Origin: Methanobacterium veterum
Lineage (GTDB): Archaea; Methanobacteriota; Methanobacteria; Methanobacteriales; Methanobacteriaceae
Reading direction: 5' to 3'
Assembly: GCF_000745485.1 (NCBI RefSeq)
Contig: NZ_KN050694.1
Coordinates: forward strand, 102,216-166,215
Length of the DNA: 64,000 nt
In this document: positions 50,167 to 60,704 of the stretch, one piece after another
Layout: each line of letters starts with the position of its first letter
Position numbering within the stretch: position 1 is the stretch's first letter
The notes under the pieces: generated by a model
Told to the model about the DNA's origin: nothing
The model's input: the letters and a program-made list of their open reading frames with translations, nothing else
The model's database searches: none
Position numbers and translations under genes: made by a program

Positions 50167-52257
50167 ATGCTTGACAATATAAATAATTTTGGAATTAAAA
50201 AATGGCTTATAACTCTTATTTCTATACTTTTTATAACAGATATCCTAATAATTTTAGATATTCCATTTTTAAGAGAGTTTATGGCATTTGTCACTTTTAT
50301 TACTGTTCCGGGAATACTGATTCTTCATGTACTGAAATTAAATAAAATAGAATTTATTAAAAAAATAGTGCTTGTGATAGGTTTAAGTGTAGCATTCCTT
50401 ATATTCATGGGCTTGCTGTTAAATAGTCTTTACCCGGTTATATTAAAACCATTATCTTTAACGCCGGTACTTATTTTATCCAATGTAATTTTGATAATTC
50501 TGGCATTTACCTCATACTTGAGGAATAGAAATGACTTTAATTTAAATGATTTTTTAAATTTAAATATTAATTTAAATGGTAAATTAGCTTCGCCCTTAAT
50601 TTTTCCAGCGTTATTCCCATTTATGGCAGTTTTTGGCACTTCTTTGATGAATTTAACCCAGAATAATTTTATTTTGATTGCAATGTTACTTTTAATTCCA
50701 GCTTATATCATTGCAATAACTATTTTAAAGGATAAAATTCCCGGTGCTACTTACCCATTTGCTATCTGGACAATTTCCCTGAGTTTGCTGATAATGAACG
50801 GGCTCACTTCCTTTCATTTAATAGGTAGAGATGTTCATTATGAATATTATTCTTTCCAGCTGGCTCTTCAAAGCTTCCATTGGGATATAAATACTTACTT
50901 AAACCCTTATAATGCATGTTTAAGCATTACAATACTACCTACTGTTCTACAGTCCCTTTCTAATCTTAGCGCGGAGTATATTTTTAAGATATTCAGTTTA
51001 ATAGGGTCATTTATCCCTCTGGTAGTGTATGTGGTATCTAAAAAATACCTTAGGAATAAATATGCGTTTTTTGCGGGCTTACTTTTCTCTTTCCAGCTGT
51101 TCTTTGTATATCTTTTAGGGGCAGTAAGACAAGAGGTAGCAATTTTATTCTTCTTTTTGGCAATAATGGTTTTATTTGCAGCAGACATGAGTAAAAATAC
51201 AAAAAAGATATTATTTGTTATTTTCATGTCTTCAGTAATTGTTTCTCATTATACTACTGCATATATCTCATTTGTCCTTGTTTTACCTATACTGTTAATG
51301 CCTTTCTTTAAAGGACTAGTTGTTGATAAGAAACTTAAATTTACAAATTTTGATGTAATCGTTCTATTATTCTTATTTATTCTGGTATGGTACATTTTAT
51401 TTGCAAAAGTGCAAGCAAGTGCAGGTAGTCAAGTAATTCAATCGACTATAGCAGGTACGTCACTTGATAGGGGAGATTATGTCCTTGGAGTTCTGGGTAT
51501 CGTGCTTAAGTCTGTTCCAAATGCCATAAGCGTGATCGTACATGATTTAATCTTTGTTACCATAGGAGTGGGCCTTTTAACTATACTGCGGAACTATAAA
51601 AAGTTTACAGAAAAAATTGATCCAGAGTATATAGTTGCAATATTTGTATCTATAATACTGCTGGTGCTGTTCCTTGTCCTGCCGTATATATCAGTGGCTT
51701 ATGATGCTGTAAGGTTATTCTTCCAGCTATTAATCTTTTTAGCCCCTGTTTTTATTATAGGGGCAATGAAAATTGCAAAAATTATTAAAAGACCAAAATG
51801 GGATATTTTAATAATATTGGTGCTACTGCTTTCTCTATTTTCATGTGCAACATATCTTCAATATCATTTTTGTGGGGAACCATATTCACCAGACTATGAT
51901 GCAAATGGGCTTGTTAGAAATGAAGGGTATATCTATAATCAAGAAGTAGTAGGGGCAACATGGCTTAAAGATCATTATATGGATAATTATACTACTTACT
52001 CTGAAGGTAGGGGATTAATAGTATTTTTAACTGCATATGGTAATGACAGCACCAGCATGAATTTAAATAATTCAATATTCAGCTGGAATAAAACTGTAAA
52101 TAGTGGATATATTTATTTAGGGTATTTGAATGTCAATAAAAACGAAGTACTACCAGTATACACTAATTTAAATGTTCAAAATATGAGCAATTACTCAAAT
52201 CTATTTTTAAGAAAGAGTAAAATTTATGACAATGGAGGAAGCCAGATATGGCTGTAG
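50167..52257 (+). CDS. DUF2206-type large membrane protein
   Basis: 696 residues, about 14-16 TM helices with an extracellular C-terminal part of about 100 residues. [20 protein letters not shown] is a signature loop near 218-237, where GT-C enzymes carry catalytic acids. DUF2206 proteins occur in Methanobacteriales glycan loci and may be GT-C transferases or polymerases; unproven. RBS AAGGAG just before the start. Confidence 0.75.
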   Translation: MLDNINNFGIKKWLITLISILFITDILIILDIPFLREFMAFVTFITVPGILILHVLKLNKIEFIKKIVLVIGLSVAFLIFMGLLLNSLYPVILKPLSLTPVLILSNVILIILAFTSYLRNRNDFNLNDFLNLNINLNGKLASPLIFPALFPFMAVFGTSLMNLTQNNFILIAMLLLIPAYIIAITILKDKIPGATYPFAIWTISLSLLIMNGLTSFHLIGRDVHYEYYSFQLALQSFHWDINTYLNPYNACLSITILPTVLQSLSNLSAEYIFKIFSLIGSFIPLVVYVVSKKYLRNKYAFFAGLLFSFQLFFVYLLGAVRQEVAILFFFLAIMVLFAADMSKNTKKILFVIFMSSVIVSHYTTAYISFVLVLPILLMPFFKGLVVDKKLKFTNFDVIVLLFLFILVWYILFAKVQASAGSQVIQSTIAGTSLDRGDYVLGVLGIVLKSVPNAISVIVHDLIFVTIGVGLLTILRNYKKFTEKIDPEYIVAIFVSIILLVLFLVLPYISVAYDAVRLFFQLLIFLAPVFIIGAMKIAKIIKRPKWDILIILVLLLSLFSCATYLQYHFCGEPYSPDYDANGLVRNEGYIYNQEVVGATWLKDHYMDNYTTYSEGRGLIVFLTAYGNDSTSMNLNNSIFSWNKTVNSGYIYLGYLNVNKNEVLPVYTNLNVQNMSNYSNLFLRKSKIYDNGGSQIWL

Positions 52258-53417
52258 ATAAAGATCTAAAGAGTTCAAAAATCCTTTTCATTCATCATAC
52301 TGCTATGTGGTACCGGAAACCTTTTTTTCGGATGTTAAGCAAGATTTATGATGTTAAATATTTGTTTACCAACGTTGAAGGCTATAATAAAACATATGAC
52401 ACTGATTTGTCTCAAAGGATCGAGGGACTGGAAGGAGTAAACTATGAAGTAGTTAAAAATTATTTTGGAATAGCCTTTGGTGCAATTAAGGAAACTATGG
52501 GAGAATATGATGTATTTGTTGGAGGAAGCTGGGATACTCCCACAGATCTTATAGAAACATTATTTTATTTCATTGTTGTTAAACTACGAAGGAAACCTTT
52601 TATTCTATGGAGGGAAGACTGGGACTGGAATGTCAAATCTCTTAAAAGATCCTTTGTTAAATTTATGGCAGGTTTTATAGGTAGGAACGTAGATGCTATA
52701 CTTGTACCGGGTTCTAAGCACAGGGAATTTTTCACATCACTTGGCGTCTCATCTGATAATATTTTTATAATGCCCAACGTGAGCAATATAAAGTCAAATG
52801 ATAAAGACTTCCAAAATAGGGAAAATATAAGGAAAGAACTTAATCTGGAAAATAAAAAGGTTATTTTGTATGTGGGACGTTTAATAGATCTTAAAGGTGT
52901 AGACTATTTAATAAAAGCTTTTTATAAGCTTGGTAAAGATTGTAAAGATATTGTTTTACTTGTTGTTGGTGAAGGGCCGGAAAAGTCAAAATTGGAATCG
53001 CTTGCAGAAGAACTTGGTGTAAATAATAGTGTTATTTTCACTGGAAATATTGACAACAGTCTCCTTGGCGGATATTATTTATTGTCCAATGTCTTTGTAC
53101 TGCCTTCAATAACTACCTATTTTGCAGATGCATGTCCACTTGTGGTTAACGAAGCCATGTATTTTGCAAAACCAGTAATTACAAGTGATGCAGTTGGGAC
53201 CACGTTTATGATTCAAAATGGCAAAAATGGGTATGTAGTCCCTGAAAGGGATGCAGATTCACTGTGTAATGCCATATGTAAAATAATATCTGACCCTGAT
53301 TTAGAGAAAAAAATGGGTAATGAGTCGAAGAATGTAATTGAGGAAGGGTTTAAATATAAAAATATGGTTGATGGTTTTACAAGTGCACTGGAACACGTGA
53401 TGAAAAGAAAAAAGTGA
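52248..53417 (+). CDS. GT4 family glycosyltransferase
   Basis: 389 residues, GT-B fold. [20 protein letters not shown] and [19 protein letters not shown] in the C-terminal domain. The usual E-x7-E region reads [20 protein letters not shown], with the first Glu missing, which may change catalysis. Overlaps the DUF2206 gene by 10 bp; RBS GGAGGAAG. Confidence 0.8.
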   Translation: MAVDKDLKSSKILFIHHTAMWYRKPFFRMLSKIYDVKYLFTNVEGYNKTYDTDLSQRIEGLEGVNYEVVKNYFGIAFGAIKETMGEYDVFVGGSWDTPTDLIETLFYFIVVKLRRKPFILWREDWDWNVKSLKRSFVKFMAGFIGRNVDAILVPGSKHREFFTSLGVSSDNIFIMPNVSNIKSNDKDFQNRENIRKELNLENKKVILYVGRLIDLKGVDYLIKAFYKLGKDCKDIVLLVVGEGPEKSKLESLAEELGVNNSVIFTGNIDNSLLGGYYLLSNVFVLPSITTYFADACPLVVNEAMYFAKPVITSDAVGTTFMIQNGKNGYVVPERDADSLCNAICKIISDPDLEKKMGNESKNVIEEGFKYKNMVDGFTSALEHVMKRKK

Positions 53418-53511
53418 GAAATATCGATAATTTTAAATATTAAAATCAATTGAATATCTAAAATACCTAAAATTAGATAAGTAATAGCGTAATAATCAGC
53501 AGGGTGAACAT

Positions 53512-54957
53512 TTGAAAGAATATAAACTATTTGTGCAGAGAATTGGTCTGGTTGGGATAACAAATATATTAATAAGCTTAAGTTCGCTTATTTTGTTACC
53601 TGTTTTAAGTAAAAACCTTTCAATTCAAGATTATGGGATTTGGGGGATGTTTAATACAACAATTACCTTTGTACCTCTGCTGGTTAATTTAGGACTTCCC
53701 TATTCAATGGTTAGATTTTTAGCGGTCAAGCATGATAAAAGTGAAATAAGAGAAGAATTTTATTCAATATCGATTTTAATGTTATTTATGGGTATAATCG
53801 CTGCATTGGTACTTTTACTGTTTTCAAAACCAATAGCAGTAAAAATTTTCGCAGGTAATGTCACAGTAGCTATGCTGCTGGCTGCAAGTGTTCTGGTATT
53901 TATTGTTTATAACTCATTTGCTACCTACTTCAGGACATTTCAACAAATGAAAGTTTTTTCATTGCTTTCCCTGCTGCAGGTCTACTCTATGGTAGCTGTG
54001 ATAATATTGATGATAGGATTTGGTTATAAAATAGATGGTGTAGTATTTGGGTATTTTGTTTCTCAGATTATTGTAGCTTTAATTGCAATAGCATTCGCTG
54101 TACGCCAGGTTGGAATCAAATTTCCTAGATTTAAAAATATCAAAGAATATCTATCATTTGGTATACCAACTGTCCCTGGAAATTTATCCAGTTATATGGT
54201 TGAGTTCAGCGATCGCTATGTAATTGCGATTTTACTTGGGACTGCATTTGTAGGTTATTATAATCCGGGATATACGTTAGGTAGTGTATTAACGATGTTT
54301 GCAGCACCATTTACTTTTCTTTTACCTTCTTTATTAGCTGCTTATTATGATAAAAATAGTATTGATGAAGTAAAAATTCACCTGCAGTATTCCCTTAAAT
54401 ATTTTTTACTGATAACCATACCTGCAGTTTTTGGCATATCATTCCTATCAAAACCGCTGCTCGTCATACTGTCAACACAGGAAATAGCTTTACAAGGATA
54501 TTTAGTTACACCCTTCGTTGCTTTAGGTGCATTATTATTTGGTATCTACGGTATTATAAGTCAGATATTAGTTTTAGAAAAGAAAACAAAAATAATAGGT
54601 TATTTATGGATGGTTACAGCTGTTATTAATTTAGGTTTAACTATAATACTTGTACCTCATTTTGGTATCATAGCGGCAGCAATTAGCACATTGATTGCTT
54701 ACATATTTGCCTGTGTAATTACCATCTATTACTCTTTAAAGTACATTAAATTCGAATTTGATCTAAAATTTACATTTAAAAGTATCATTGCATCTATTTT
54801 GATGTCACTTCTAATTATATTGATTAACCCTAATAATGTCCTGGGGATAATAATAACTATTGCTGTATGTTCTGCAGCCTATTTGGTTATTATTCTTTTA
54901 TTAAAGGGTATTTCACCTGATGAACTGACATTCTTCAAAAAATTAGCTGGAAAATGA
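53512..54957 (+). CDS. polysaccharide flippase (Wzx-like, MATE/MOP superfamily)
   Basis: 481 residues with 12-14 TM helices. Family start GITNILISLSSLILLPVLSK and the SFGIPTVPGNLSSYMVEFSDRYVI block. Flips lipid-linked oligosaccharide across the membrane. The start is TTG 53512 with GGTGAAC. Last + gene of the GT block, convergent with legB. Confidence 0.88.
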   Translation: MKEYKLFVQRIGLVGITNILISLSSLILLPVLSKNLSIQDYGIWGMFNTTITFVPLLVNLGLPYSMVRFLAVKHDKSEIREEFYSISILMLFMGIIAALVLLLFSKPIAVKIFAGNVTVAMLLAASVLVFIVYNSFATYFRTFQQMKVFSLLSLLQVYSMVAVIILMIGFGYKIDGVVFGYFVSQIIVALIAIAFAVRQVGIKFPRFKNIKEYLSFGIPTVPGNLSSYMVEFSDRYVIAILLGTAFVGYYNPGYTLGSVLTMFAAPFTFLLPSLLAAYYDKNSIDEVKIHLQYSLKYFLLITIPAVFGISFLSKPLLVILSTQEIALQGYLVTPFVALGALLFGIYGIISQILVLEKKTKIIGYLWMVTAVINLGLTIILVPHFGIIAAAISTLIAYIFACVITIYYSLKYIKFEFDLKFTFKSIIASILMSLLIILINPNNVLGIIITIAVCSAAYLVIILLLKGISPDELTFFKKLAGK

Positions 54958-54991
54958 GAAAAAATATGTTAAAAATTTAGAAAAATAAAGA

Positions 54992-56086
54992 TTAGTTTTT
55001 AAGACAGAAGTCCCTTATAATCTCTTTTATTTCTTCTTTTGATAGTTTTTCAACTAAATCAGAGTTATAAACAGAACAGGCTTCATTATCTTTAACATCT
55101 AATATGTTTAATTGATTCACTGCACTAATCATTCCATTTTCTGTTTGTATTTCTTCATTTTTAACTAAATCAGTAGTATAAACAGCGCTTTCATCGCTAT
55201 TTTTTTGGGAATTTATAATGTATAATTTTCCTTGATCTACTGCATTAACTGTTTCATCTTCTGTCATTAATTCTTCGTAGGTTTTTTCTCCTATGCGTTT
55301 ACCAATTATCTGTATTTCTATATCTTCAGGTTTATAACCATACAATGGAGCAAATTCCTCAATCATAACCTCTGCAAGGTCTACAATATTTAATGCAGGC
55401 ATTTTTAAGATGAAAATTTCTTTACCTTCTGAAATTTCACCAGCCTTAAGAATCAGTTGAACTGCCTGCGGAATACCCATGATAAAACGGGTCATATCTG
55501 GGGAAGTTATTGTAACTGGTCCTCCTTTTTTAATCTGGCTTTTAAAGAGAGGAACAACTGATCCTCTAGAATCAAGCACATTTCCAAATCTTACACATGA
55601 AAAAACAGTCTCCTTATCACCAGTATAATTGTTGGCAGATATGGTTAAGCGTTCTGCTAAGAGTTTAGTTGCTCCCATAACATTTATAGGATTAACTGCT
55701 TTATCTGTGCTAATAACTATTACTTTACTGACTCCCTGATCTAAGGCAGCATTTAAGACATTTTGAGTGCCTATAACATTTGTTTTAACCGCATCAAATG
55801 GGTTAAATTCACATAATGGGACATGTTTAAGTGCTCCTGCATGAAATACTATATCCACACCTTCAAAAGCGCGCATTAACCTTTCTTTATCTCTTATATC
55901 TCCCATTAATGTCCTGATTTTATCTGAATTTAAATCATGTTCCAATTCAAATAAACTGGTTTCATTATTATCTAAAACACGAACTACTTTGGGGCCATGT
56001 TCTAAAAGTTTTTTAACAATTTCACTACCAATGGAGCCAGTTCCACCAGTAACAAGTACTACTTTATCTTTATAAAATGATTCCAT
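54992..56086 (-). CDS. legB: LegB-type UDP-sugar 4,6-dehydratase with duplicated C-terminal segment
   Basis: 364 residues of the extended SDR family. NAD-binding GGTGSIGSEI at 15-24; the catalytic region STDKAVNPINVMGATK has Met in place of the usual Tyr, as in PglF/LegB-type enzymes. It makes the 4-keto-6-deoxy sugar for LegC. The last ~100 residues seem to contain the same module twice (NAVDQGKLYIIN...VYTTDLV and SAVNQLNILDV...VYNSDLV), while usual family members have it once. Last gene of the minus operon. Confidence 0.82.
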   Translation of the reverse strand: MESFYKDKVVLVTGGTGSIGSEIVKKLLEHGPKVVRVLDNNETSLFELEHDLNSDKIRTLMGDIRDKERLMRAFEGVDIVFHAGALKHVPLCEFNPFDAVKTNVIGTQNVLNAALDQGVSKVIVISTDKAVNPINVMGATKLLAERLTISANNYTGDKETVFSCVRFGNVLDSRGSVVPLFKSQIKKGGPVTITSPDMTRFIMGIPQAVQLILKAGEISEGKEIFILKMPALNIVDLAEVMIEEFAPLYGYKPEDIEIQIIGKRIGEKTYEELMTEDETVNAVDQGKLYIINSQKNSDESAVYTTDLVKNEEIQTENGMISAVNQLNILDVKDNEACSVYNSDLVEKLSKEEIKEIIRDFCLKN

Positions 56087-56092
56087 AAGTAT

Positions 56093-57211
56093 TCAACCAT
56101 AAAATTCTTTAATCTCTTGAACTATGATGTCCATATCCTTTTCTTCAAGAGCAGGATACATTGGTAAAGTTACCACTTTTTTTGAAAGTTCTTCTGTAAC
56201 CGGAAGTTCACATTCATATTTCATTGAATTTCTATAGAAATGAGTTAGGTGAACAGGATCAAAATATATTTTGGACATGATACCTTTATCTGCCAGATGT
56301 TTCATAAGTTCATCTCTATTATTGGCGATGATTGTATATAACTGGTATACATGGTAATAACTTTCAGGAGGTATAATTGGTTTTATTCCATCTATGTTGT
56401 TTAAATGTTTATTTAAATATAGAGAGTTATTACGTCTCATGTTGATCATTTTATCTACTTTAGTGATCTGTGCTATTCCAAGTGAAGCAGTTAGATTAGA
56501 CATTCTAAAATTGAATCCAAGGTCTACATAATCAAAAGGTTCTAAAGATGTGAAATAATTAGCGTGTTCAAGTCTACCATGTGATCTTATTAAATTCAAT
56601 CTCTCAAACACTTCTTCGCAGTCAGTTACTACTGCTCCTCCCTCTCCCGTTGTCATAATTTTATTCTGGCAAAAACTCAAGACGGCAGAATCTCCAAAAG
56701 TTCCTATATTTTTATCTCCAATTTTAGCCCCCTGTGCCTCAGCAGCATCTTCTATTAAAATAAGATCATGATCTTCAGCTATTTCTTTTAGTTCTCTAAT
56801 TTTACAGGGGCATCCGCCGTAATGTATGGGTAAAATTGCCTTTGTTTTATCTGTGATCATTTCATTTACACTTTCAGGGTCTAAACCTAATGTTTCTCTT
56901 TCAATATCTGCAAAAACCGGTTTTGCTCCCACAAAGAGTGGTGAATTAGCTGTAGCAATAAATGTAAATGATGGAACTATTACTTCGTCTCCTTTAGTGA
57001 TATTGTGGGCAAGAAGAAGAGAATGCAATGCTGAGGTTCCTGAATTAAAAGTTACCGCATATTTAGTTCCTATTTTTTCTTTGATTAATTCTTCAAACTC
57101 TGCTACCTGCGGACCAACTGCCCAGTTCATACCAGATTGAATTTCATGTGTTACATGGTTTACGTCTTCATTGTCCCAGTATATTTTAAATAGGGGAATT
57201 TTCCAGCTCAT
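56093..57211 (-). CDS. legC: LegC-type PLP aminotransferase
   Basis: 372 residues, DegT/DnrJ/EryC1 family. PLP Lys in SFCQNKIMTTGEGGAVVT; substrate loops FNSGTSALHSLLLAH and HYGGCPCKI. Transaminates the 4-keto sugar with glutamate as likely donor. Overlaps the acetyltransferase gene by 4 bp. Confidence 0.85.
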   Translation of the reverse strand: MSWKIPLFKIYWDNEDVNHVTHEIQSGMNWAVGPQVAEFEELIKEKIGTKYAVTFNSGTSALHSLLLAHNITKGDEVIVPSFTFIATANSPLFVGAKPVFADIERETLGLDPESVNEMITDKTKAILPIHYGGCPCKIRELKEIAEDHDLILIEDAAEAQGAKIGDKNIGTFGDSAVLSFCQNKIMTTGEGGAVVTDCEEVFERLNLIRSHGRLEHANYFTSLEPFDYVDLGFNFRMSNLTASLGIAQITKVDKMINMRRNNSLYLNKHLNNIDGIKPIIPPESYYHVYQLYTIIANNRDELMKHLADKGIMSKIYFDPVHLTHFYRNSMKYECELPVTEELSKKVVTLPMYPALEEKDMDIIVQEIKEFYG

Positions 57212-57642
57212 AATAGATCCTCGAGTTCTTTTATTTCTTCTTCAGTTAATTTTCTGATTACTTTAGCAGGTGTACCAAATGCAATTGAATTTTTAGGTAT
57301 ATCTCTATTTACAAAACTAAAAGCACCTATAATTGAATTTTCTCCAACAGTGACATTTGGCATTACCACCGAATGTGTTCCAATTCTACAATTCTTTTTA
57401 AGTATAATGGGGCCTTCTTTATTGTCTATTGTAGATACTGAATAAATAGAACAGTGAGATCCTATTTGGACGTGATCTTCAATAGTGACATTATTTTTAG
57501 CGTTGATATAGGTAAAAGCCCCGATATCAGTTTTATAGCCTAATTTTAAATTATCTTTATTCTGTACAATCCAGTTGTATTCGTTTAGTTTCCTTTCCTC
57601 AATTTCAGGAGGTTTCCAGTTTTTAAATCGATCATCTGACAT
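57208..57642 (-). CDS. hexapeptide-repeat acetyltransferase (LegH-like)
   Basis: 144 residues forming a left-handed beta helix; repeats such as IGSHCSIYSVSTI, IGTHSVVMPNVTVG and IIGAFSFVNRDIP. Would N-acetylate the amino sugar from LegC. The family also includes O-acetyltransferases, so position in the operon supports the call more than sequence does. Confidence 0.75.
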   Translation of the reverse strand: MSDDRFKNWKPPEIEERKLNEYNWIVQNKDNLKLGYKTDIGAFTYINAKNNVTIEDHVQIGSHCSIYSVSTIDNKEGPIILKKNCRIGTHSVVMPNVTVGENSIIGAFSFVNRDIPKNSIAFGTPAKVIRKLTEEEIKELEDLL

Positions 57643-57657
57643 AATTTTGACCTTAAT

Positions 57658-58803
57658 TTATAAATTGAGTTTTTTATTCATTAATTTATTATTTAGTGTA
57701 ATGTTACTTAAAATATCTGCCACTTGTTTTCCTGTTTTCCCATCGCCGTAGGGGTTCTCAGAATTTTGCAGGACTATTCTAAATTCTTCATCGTAAATAG
57801 CTTTTCTAATGGCATTTTTTATTTCTTCTTTATCATGATTTACGTCAATTACATTTGAAGCTCTTTCTCTTCCTTCTTGCCTTGAGCCTATATTGACAGC
57901 AGGTAATTTAAATGAAGGTGCCTCAATAATTCCGCTGCTTGAATTACCAACCATGACACTTGCAACATTCATTAAACTCAAATATTCTATGCTCGGAATG
58001 CTTTTATATGTTTGAATAAAAGGGTAATCTTCATAATTTTTTATAACTTCTATGATTTTTCTACCGCCTGCATCAGCATTTGGATAAATTATTATGGCCT
58101 GATTTTCAAGTTCCACCAAAGCATCAAGGGTTTCACGAGCTTGCTGCGATGCACTTTTAGATTCTAAAGTTGTAGGGTGCTGAACGAGTAGAATAATAGG
58201 TTTAGATAAATCTAAATTATATTTTTCACTGATTATTTGGGGATCTATCAACTTTTCATTTAAAATATGGTCTAATCCAGGTGCACCCACTACAAAAACA
58301 TTATCTGGATTCTCTCCCATTTTTATTATTCTTTCTGCACTTTTTTCAGTTGCTGGGAGGTGTATATTGACCATTTTTGTAATGGCGTGTCTTGCATATT
58401 CATCTACAGTGGAGGTGATTTCACCCCCATGAAGGTGAGCTGTGGGAATGCTTAAGTATGCCCCTACAATTGCACCGCCTAACATTTCACCTCTATCTCC
58501 AAGTAGAAGTATTATATCTGGATTAACCTTTAAGACTAATTGTGAAAGTATTTTTATAAATTCACCTATAAAATTAACCATAGAACTCTTATTATCTTCA
58601 TGGAATGTTGCATCAACTATATGGAATCTGAAACCATCTTTTTCTATATCATTTATGGTCATTCCAAATTCGTTCATAAGGTGCATTCCAGTAACTGCAA
58701 GTTCTAAATCTATATCTGGATTTTTTTCCATTTCAAATAAAACAGAACGCATAAGGCCGTAATCTGCTCGGGTACCGGTTATATAAAGTATTTTTCTATT
58801 CAT
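57658..58803 (-). CDS. neuC: NeuC/LegG-type hydrolysing UDP-sugar 2-epimerase
   Basis: 381 residues from ATG 58803, which overlaps neuB by 4 bp (ATGA); an ATG 15 bp upstream is less likely. Motifs: LYITGTRADYGLMRSVL, LLGDRGEMLGG, HLHGGEITSTVDEYARHAI and VGNSSSGIIEAP. Releases UDP while epimerising to the ManNAc-type sugar. Presence of NeuC and not PseG favours legionaminic over pseudaminic acid. Confidence 0.9.
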   Translation of the reverse strand: MNRKILYITGTRADYGLMRSVLFEMEKNPDIDLELAVTGMHLMNEFGMTINDIEKDGFRFHIVDATFHEDNKSSMVNFIGEFIKILSQLVLKVNPDIILLLGDRGEMLGGAIVGAYLSIPTAHLHGGEITSTVDEYARHAITKMVNIHLPATEKSAERIIKMGENPDNVFVVGAPGLDHILNEKLIDPQIISEKYNLDLSKPIILLVQHPTTLESKSASQQARETLDALVELENQAIIIYPNADAGGRKIIEVIKNYEDYPFIQTYKSIPSIEYLSLMNVASVMVGNSSSGIIEAPSFKLPAVNIGSRQEGRERASNVIDVNHDKEEIKNAIRKAIYDEEFRIVLQNSENPYGDGKTGKQVADILSNITLNNKLMNKKLNL

Positions 58804-59843
58804 TTCAACTGATTCCATTTCAATAGATCATCTTTTTTGACATCCTCAACTAATTCTCTTCCTACGAGTTCATCAAGATATTTTGGCTCAATTCCAGTTC
58901 CGGGCCTTTTAATAGTCAACATTTCCTCAGTTAGGATAGATCCTTTAGGGATGTCTTTTTCTGCAACTATGCTTTTTCTTACAAGCTTTTTAATTTTAAT
59001 TTCATCATTTGTGGGCTTTTTAATGCCGTTTCCCAAACCTTTTTCAACATTTCTTATGGCTTTAACCATTTCAGAAAGTTCTTGAGGCTCTAAAGAAGCT
59101 TTATGGTCTGGACCTGGTAAATTTTTATCAATGGTGAAATGCTTTTCAATAACGCAGCTGCCCATGGCCACGGCAGCTACAGACATTTCAATACCTGAGG
59201 TATGATCTGAAAACCCAACAGGCCGTTTAAATGCATATTCTAATGTTTTAATAACCTTTAAGTTTGCATCCTCTTTTTTTGCAGGATAATTTGTCAAGCA
59301 GTGCATTAAAACAATATCATCATTATATTTTTCTATTAAATTGAGGGCTTCTTCAACTTCGCCAATTGTTGACATGCCTGTAGATAAGATAACTGGTCTA
59401 TGCTTTTTAGCAATATGTTTAAGCAGTGGAAAATTAGTTATTTCTCCAGAAGCTATTTTAAAAGCAGGTATATTCATTTCATCAAGTAAATCAACGCTTT
59501 CTGTGTCAAATGGTGAGGAAAGAAAAATAATCCCTTTATCTCCCGCGTATTTTGCTATTTCCTCAAATTCACTGTCGGAGAGTTCTAATCTTTTTATCAT
59601 TTCGTATTGGGACTCTTCCCCTGAATTTTTAATCTGGTATTCTGCTTTTTCCGCGTTTTTGGTAACTAAATTTTTTGTTTTGAATGTTTGAAATTTAACT
59701 GCATCAGCACCAGCTTCTTTTGCTGCATTTACCAATTTTTTGGCCATTTCAATTGATCCGTTATGGTTAACACCTGCTTCGGCTATAACGAAACTTTTTG
59801 AATATTCGCCAATAGTTTTATTGGCTATTTTAATTTCACTCAT
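58800..59843 (-). CDS. neuB: NeuB/LegI-type nonulosonate synthase
   Basis: 347 residues. TIM-barrel domain with AEAGVNHNGSIEMAKKLV, FQTFKTKNLVT and VGFSDHTSG, and C-terminal SAF domain (about 280-347, RPGTGIEPKYLDELVGREL). Condenses the ManNAc-type sugar with phosphoenolpyruvate. Confidence 0.93.
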   Translation of the reverse strand: MSEIKIANKTIGEYSKSFVIAEAGVNHNGSIEMAKKLVNAAKEAGADAVKFQTFKTKNLVTKNAEKAEYQIKNSGEESQYEMIKRLELSDSEFEEIAKYAGDKGIIFLSSPFDTESVDLLDEMNIPAFKIASGEITNFPLLKHIAKKHRPVILSTGMSTIGEVEEALNLIEKYNDDIVLMHCLTNYPAKKEDANLKVIKTLEYAFKRPVGFSDHTSGIEMSVAAVAMGSCVIEKHFTIDKNLPGPDHKASLEPQELSEMVKAIRNVEKGLGNGIKKPTNDEIKIKKLVRKSIVAEKDIPKGSILTEEMLTIKRPGTGIEPKYLDELVGRELVEDVKKDDLLKWNQLK

Positions 59844-59900
59844 TTTAAATCGTCTCTTTAAATAATTTCGGGATTTAATTTATAACTTTTTTAAGCAATT

Positions 59901-60584
59901 TTATTTTAACTCTTTTAAAATGGTTTCAGCAATTTTAAAATCCAGTTCTGTATCTATATCTACACTATTTTCAGGAGACATTAAATAAGGTAATGTTTTT
60001 TTGCAATAAAAACTTTCATAATTTGCGAGATTTTGTGGGTTAGATATAAATATGGCCCCATTAGGTAAATAGGAAGTAGGTAAATCTTGTCTTCTCATTT
60101 TAAAGTATTTATCTCCAAAAGCGGGTTTTAAATAATTGTTTTCAATTTTTAAGCTCCAGTAGGGGGGATGTTCAAATTCACAAATACTTATAACAGATTC
60201 ACAGTCTTTTTTACAGAAAAGTTCTACAGATCCATCTATATCTTGTACTGTCCTAAGTGGAGAAGTTGGCTGTAGTAAGACTACAACATCCGGTACGTAA
60301 TTTTCCATTTTAAGGTGATTTATAGAATGGAATACTGCATCAATTGTAGAAGAATCATCTAAAGCCAGTTTTTCAGGTCTTTCAATAATTTCTGCACCAT
60401 ACTCTTTAGATATATTTGCTATCTCTTGATCTTCGGTTGAAACAATGACTTTATTGATATACTTGGATTTGACTGCAGATTCAATTGTATGGGCAATTAA
60501 AGGTTTTCCAGCTATTTTTTTAATATTTTTTCTTGGAACTCCTTTACTACCTCCTCTTGCTGGAATAATAGCTAAAATATTCAT
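59901..60584 (-). CDS. neuA: CMP-nonulosonate cytidylyltransferase (NeuA/LegF-like)
   Basis: 227 residues. CTP loop ARGGSKGVPRKNIKKIAGKP, then LLQPTSPLRT and a metal-binding NSVDIDTELD near the end. Activates the nonulosonate as CMP sugar. First gene of the minus operon; RBS GAG, promoter in the 120-bp gap shared with the divergent acyltransferase. Confidence 0.92.
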   Translation of the reverse strand: MNILAIIPARGGSKGVPRKNIKKIAGKPLIAHTIESAVKSKYINKVIVSTEDQEIANISKEYGAEIIERPEKLALDDSSTIDAVFHSINHLKMENYVPDVVVLLQPTSPLRTVQDIDGSVELFCKKDCESVISICEFEHPPYWSLKIENNYLKPAFGDKYFKMRRQDLPTSYLPNGAIFISNPQNLANYESFYCKKTLPYLMSPENSVDIDTELDFKIAETILKELK

Positions 60585-60704
60585 GTTACACTCTCAAGTA
60601 GTTATTAATAAATTATATTAATTAATGTATTATTTAATGAATTAAATTTAAGCAAGTTTTAAATAATTATTCTTTTAAAGAGATATTTAAGTTTTGGTGA
60701 TTGT

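Noticed and set aside
54992..60584. Pseudaminic acid pathway
   Set aside because: A NeuC-type hydrolysing epimerase is present and no PseG or PseH; the dehydratase has the Met-containing catalytic motif. Legionaminic type fits better.
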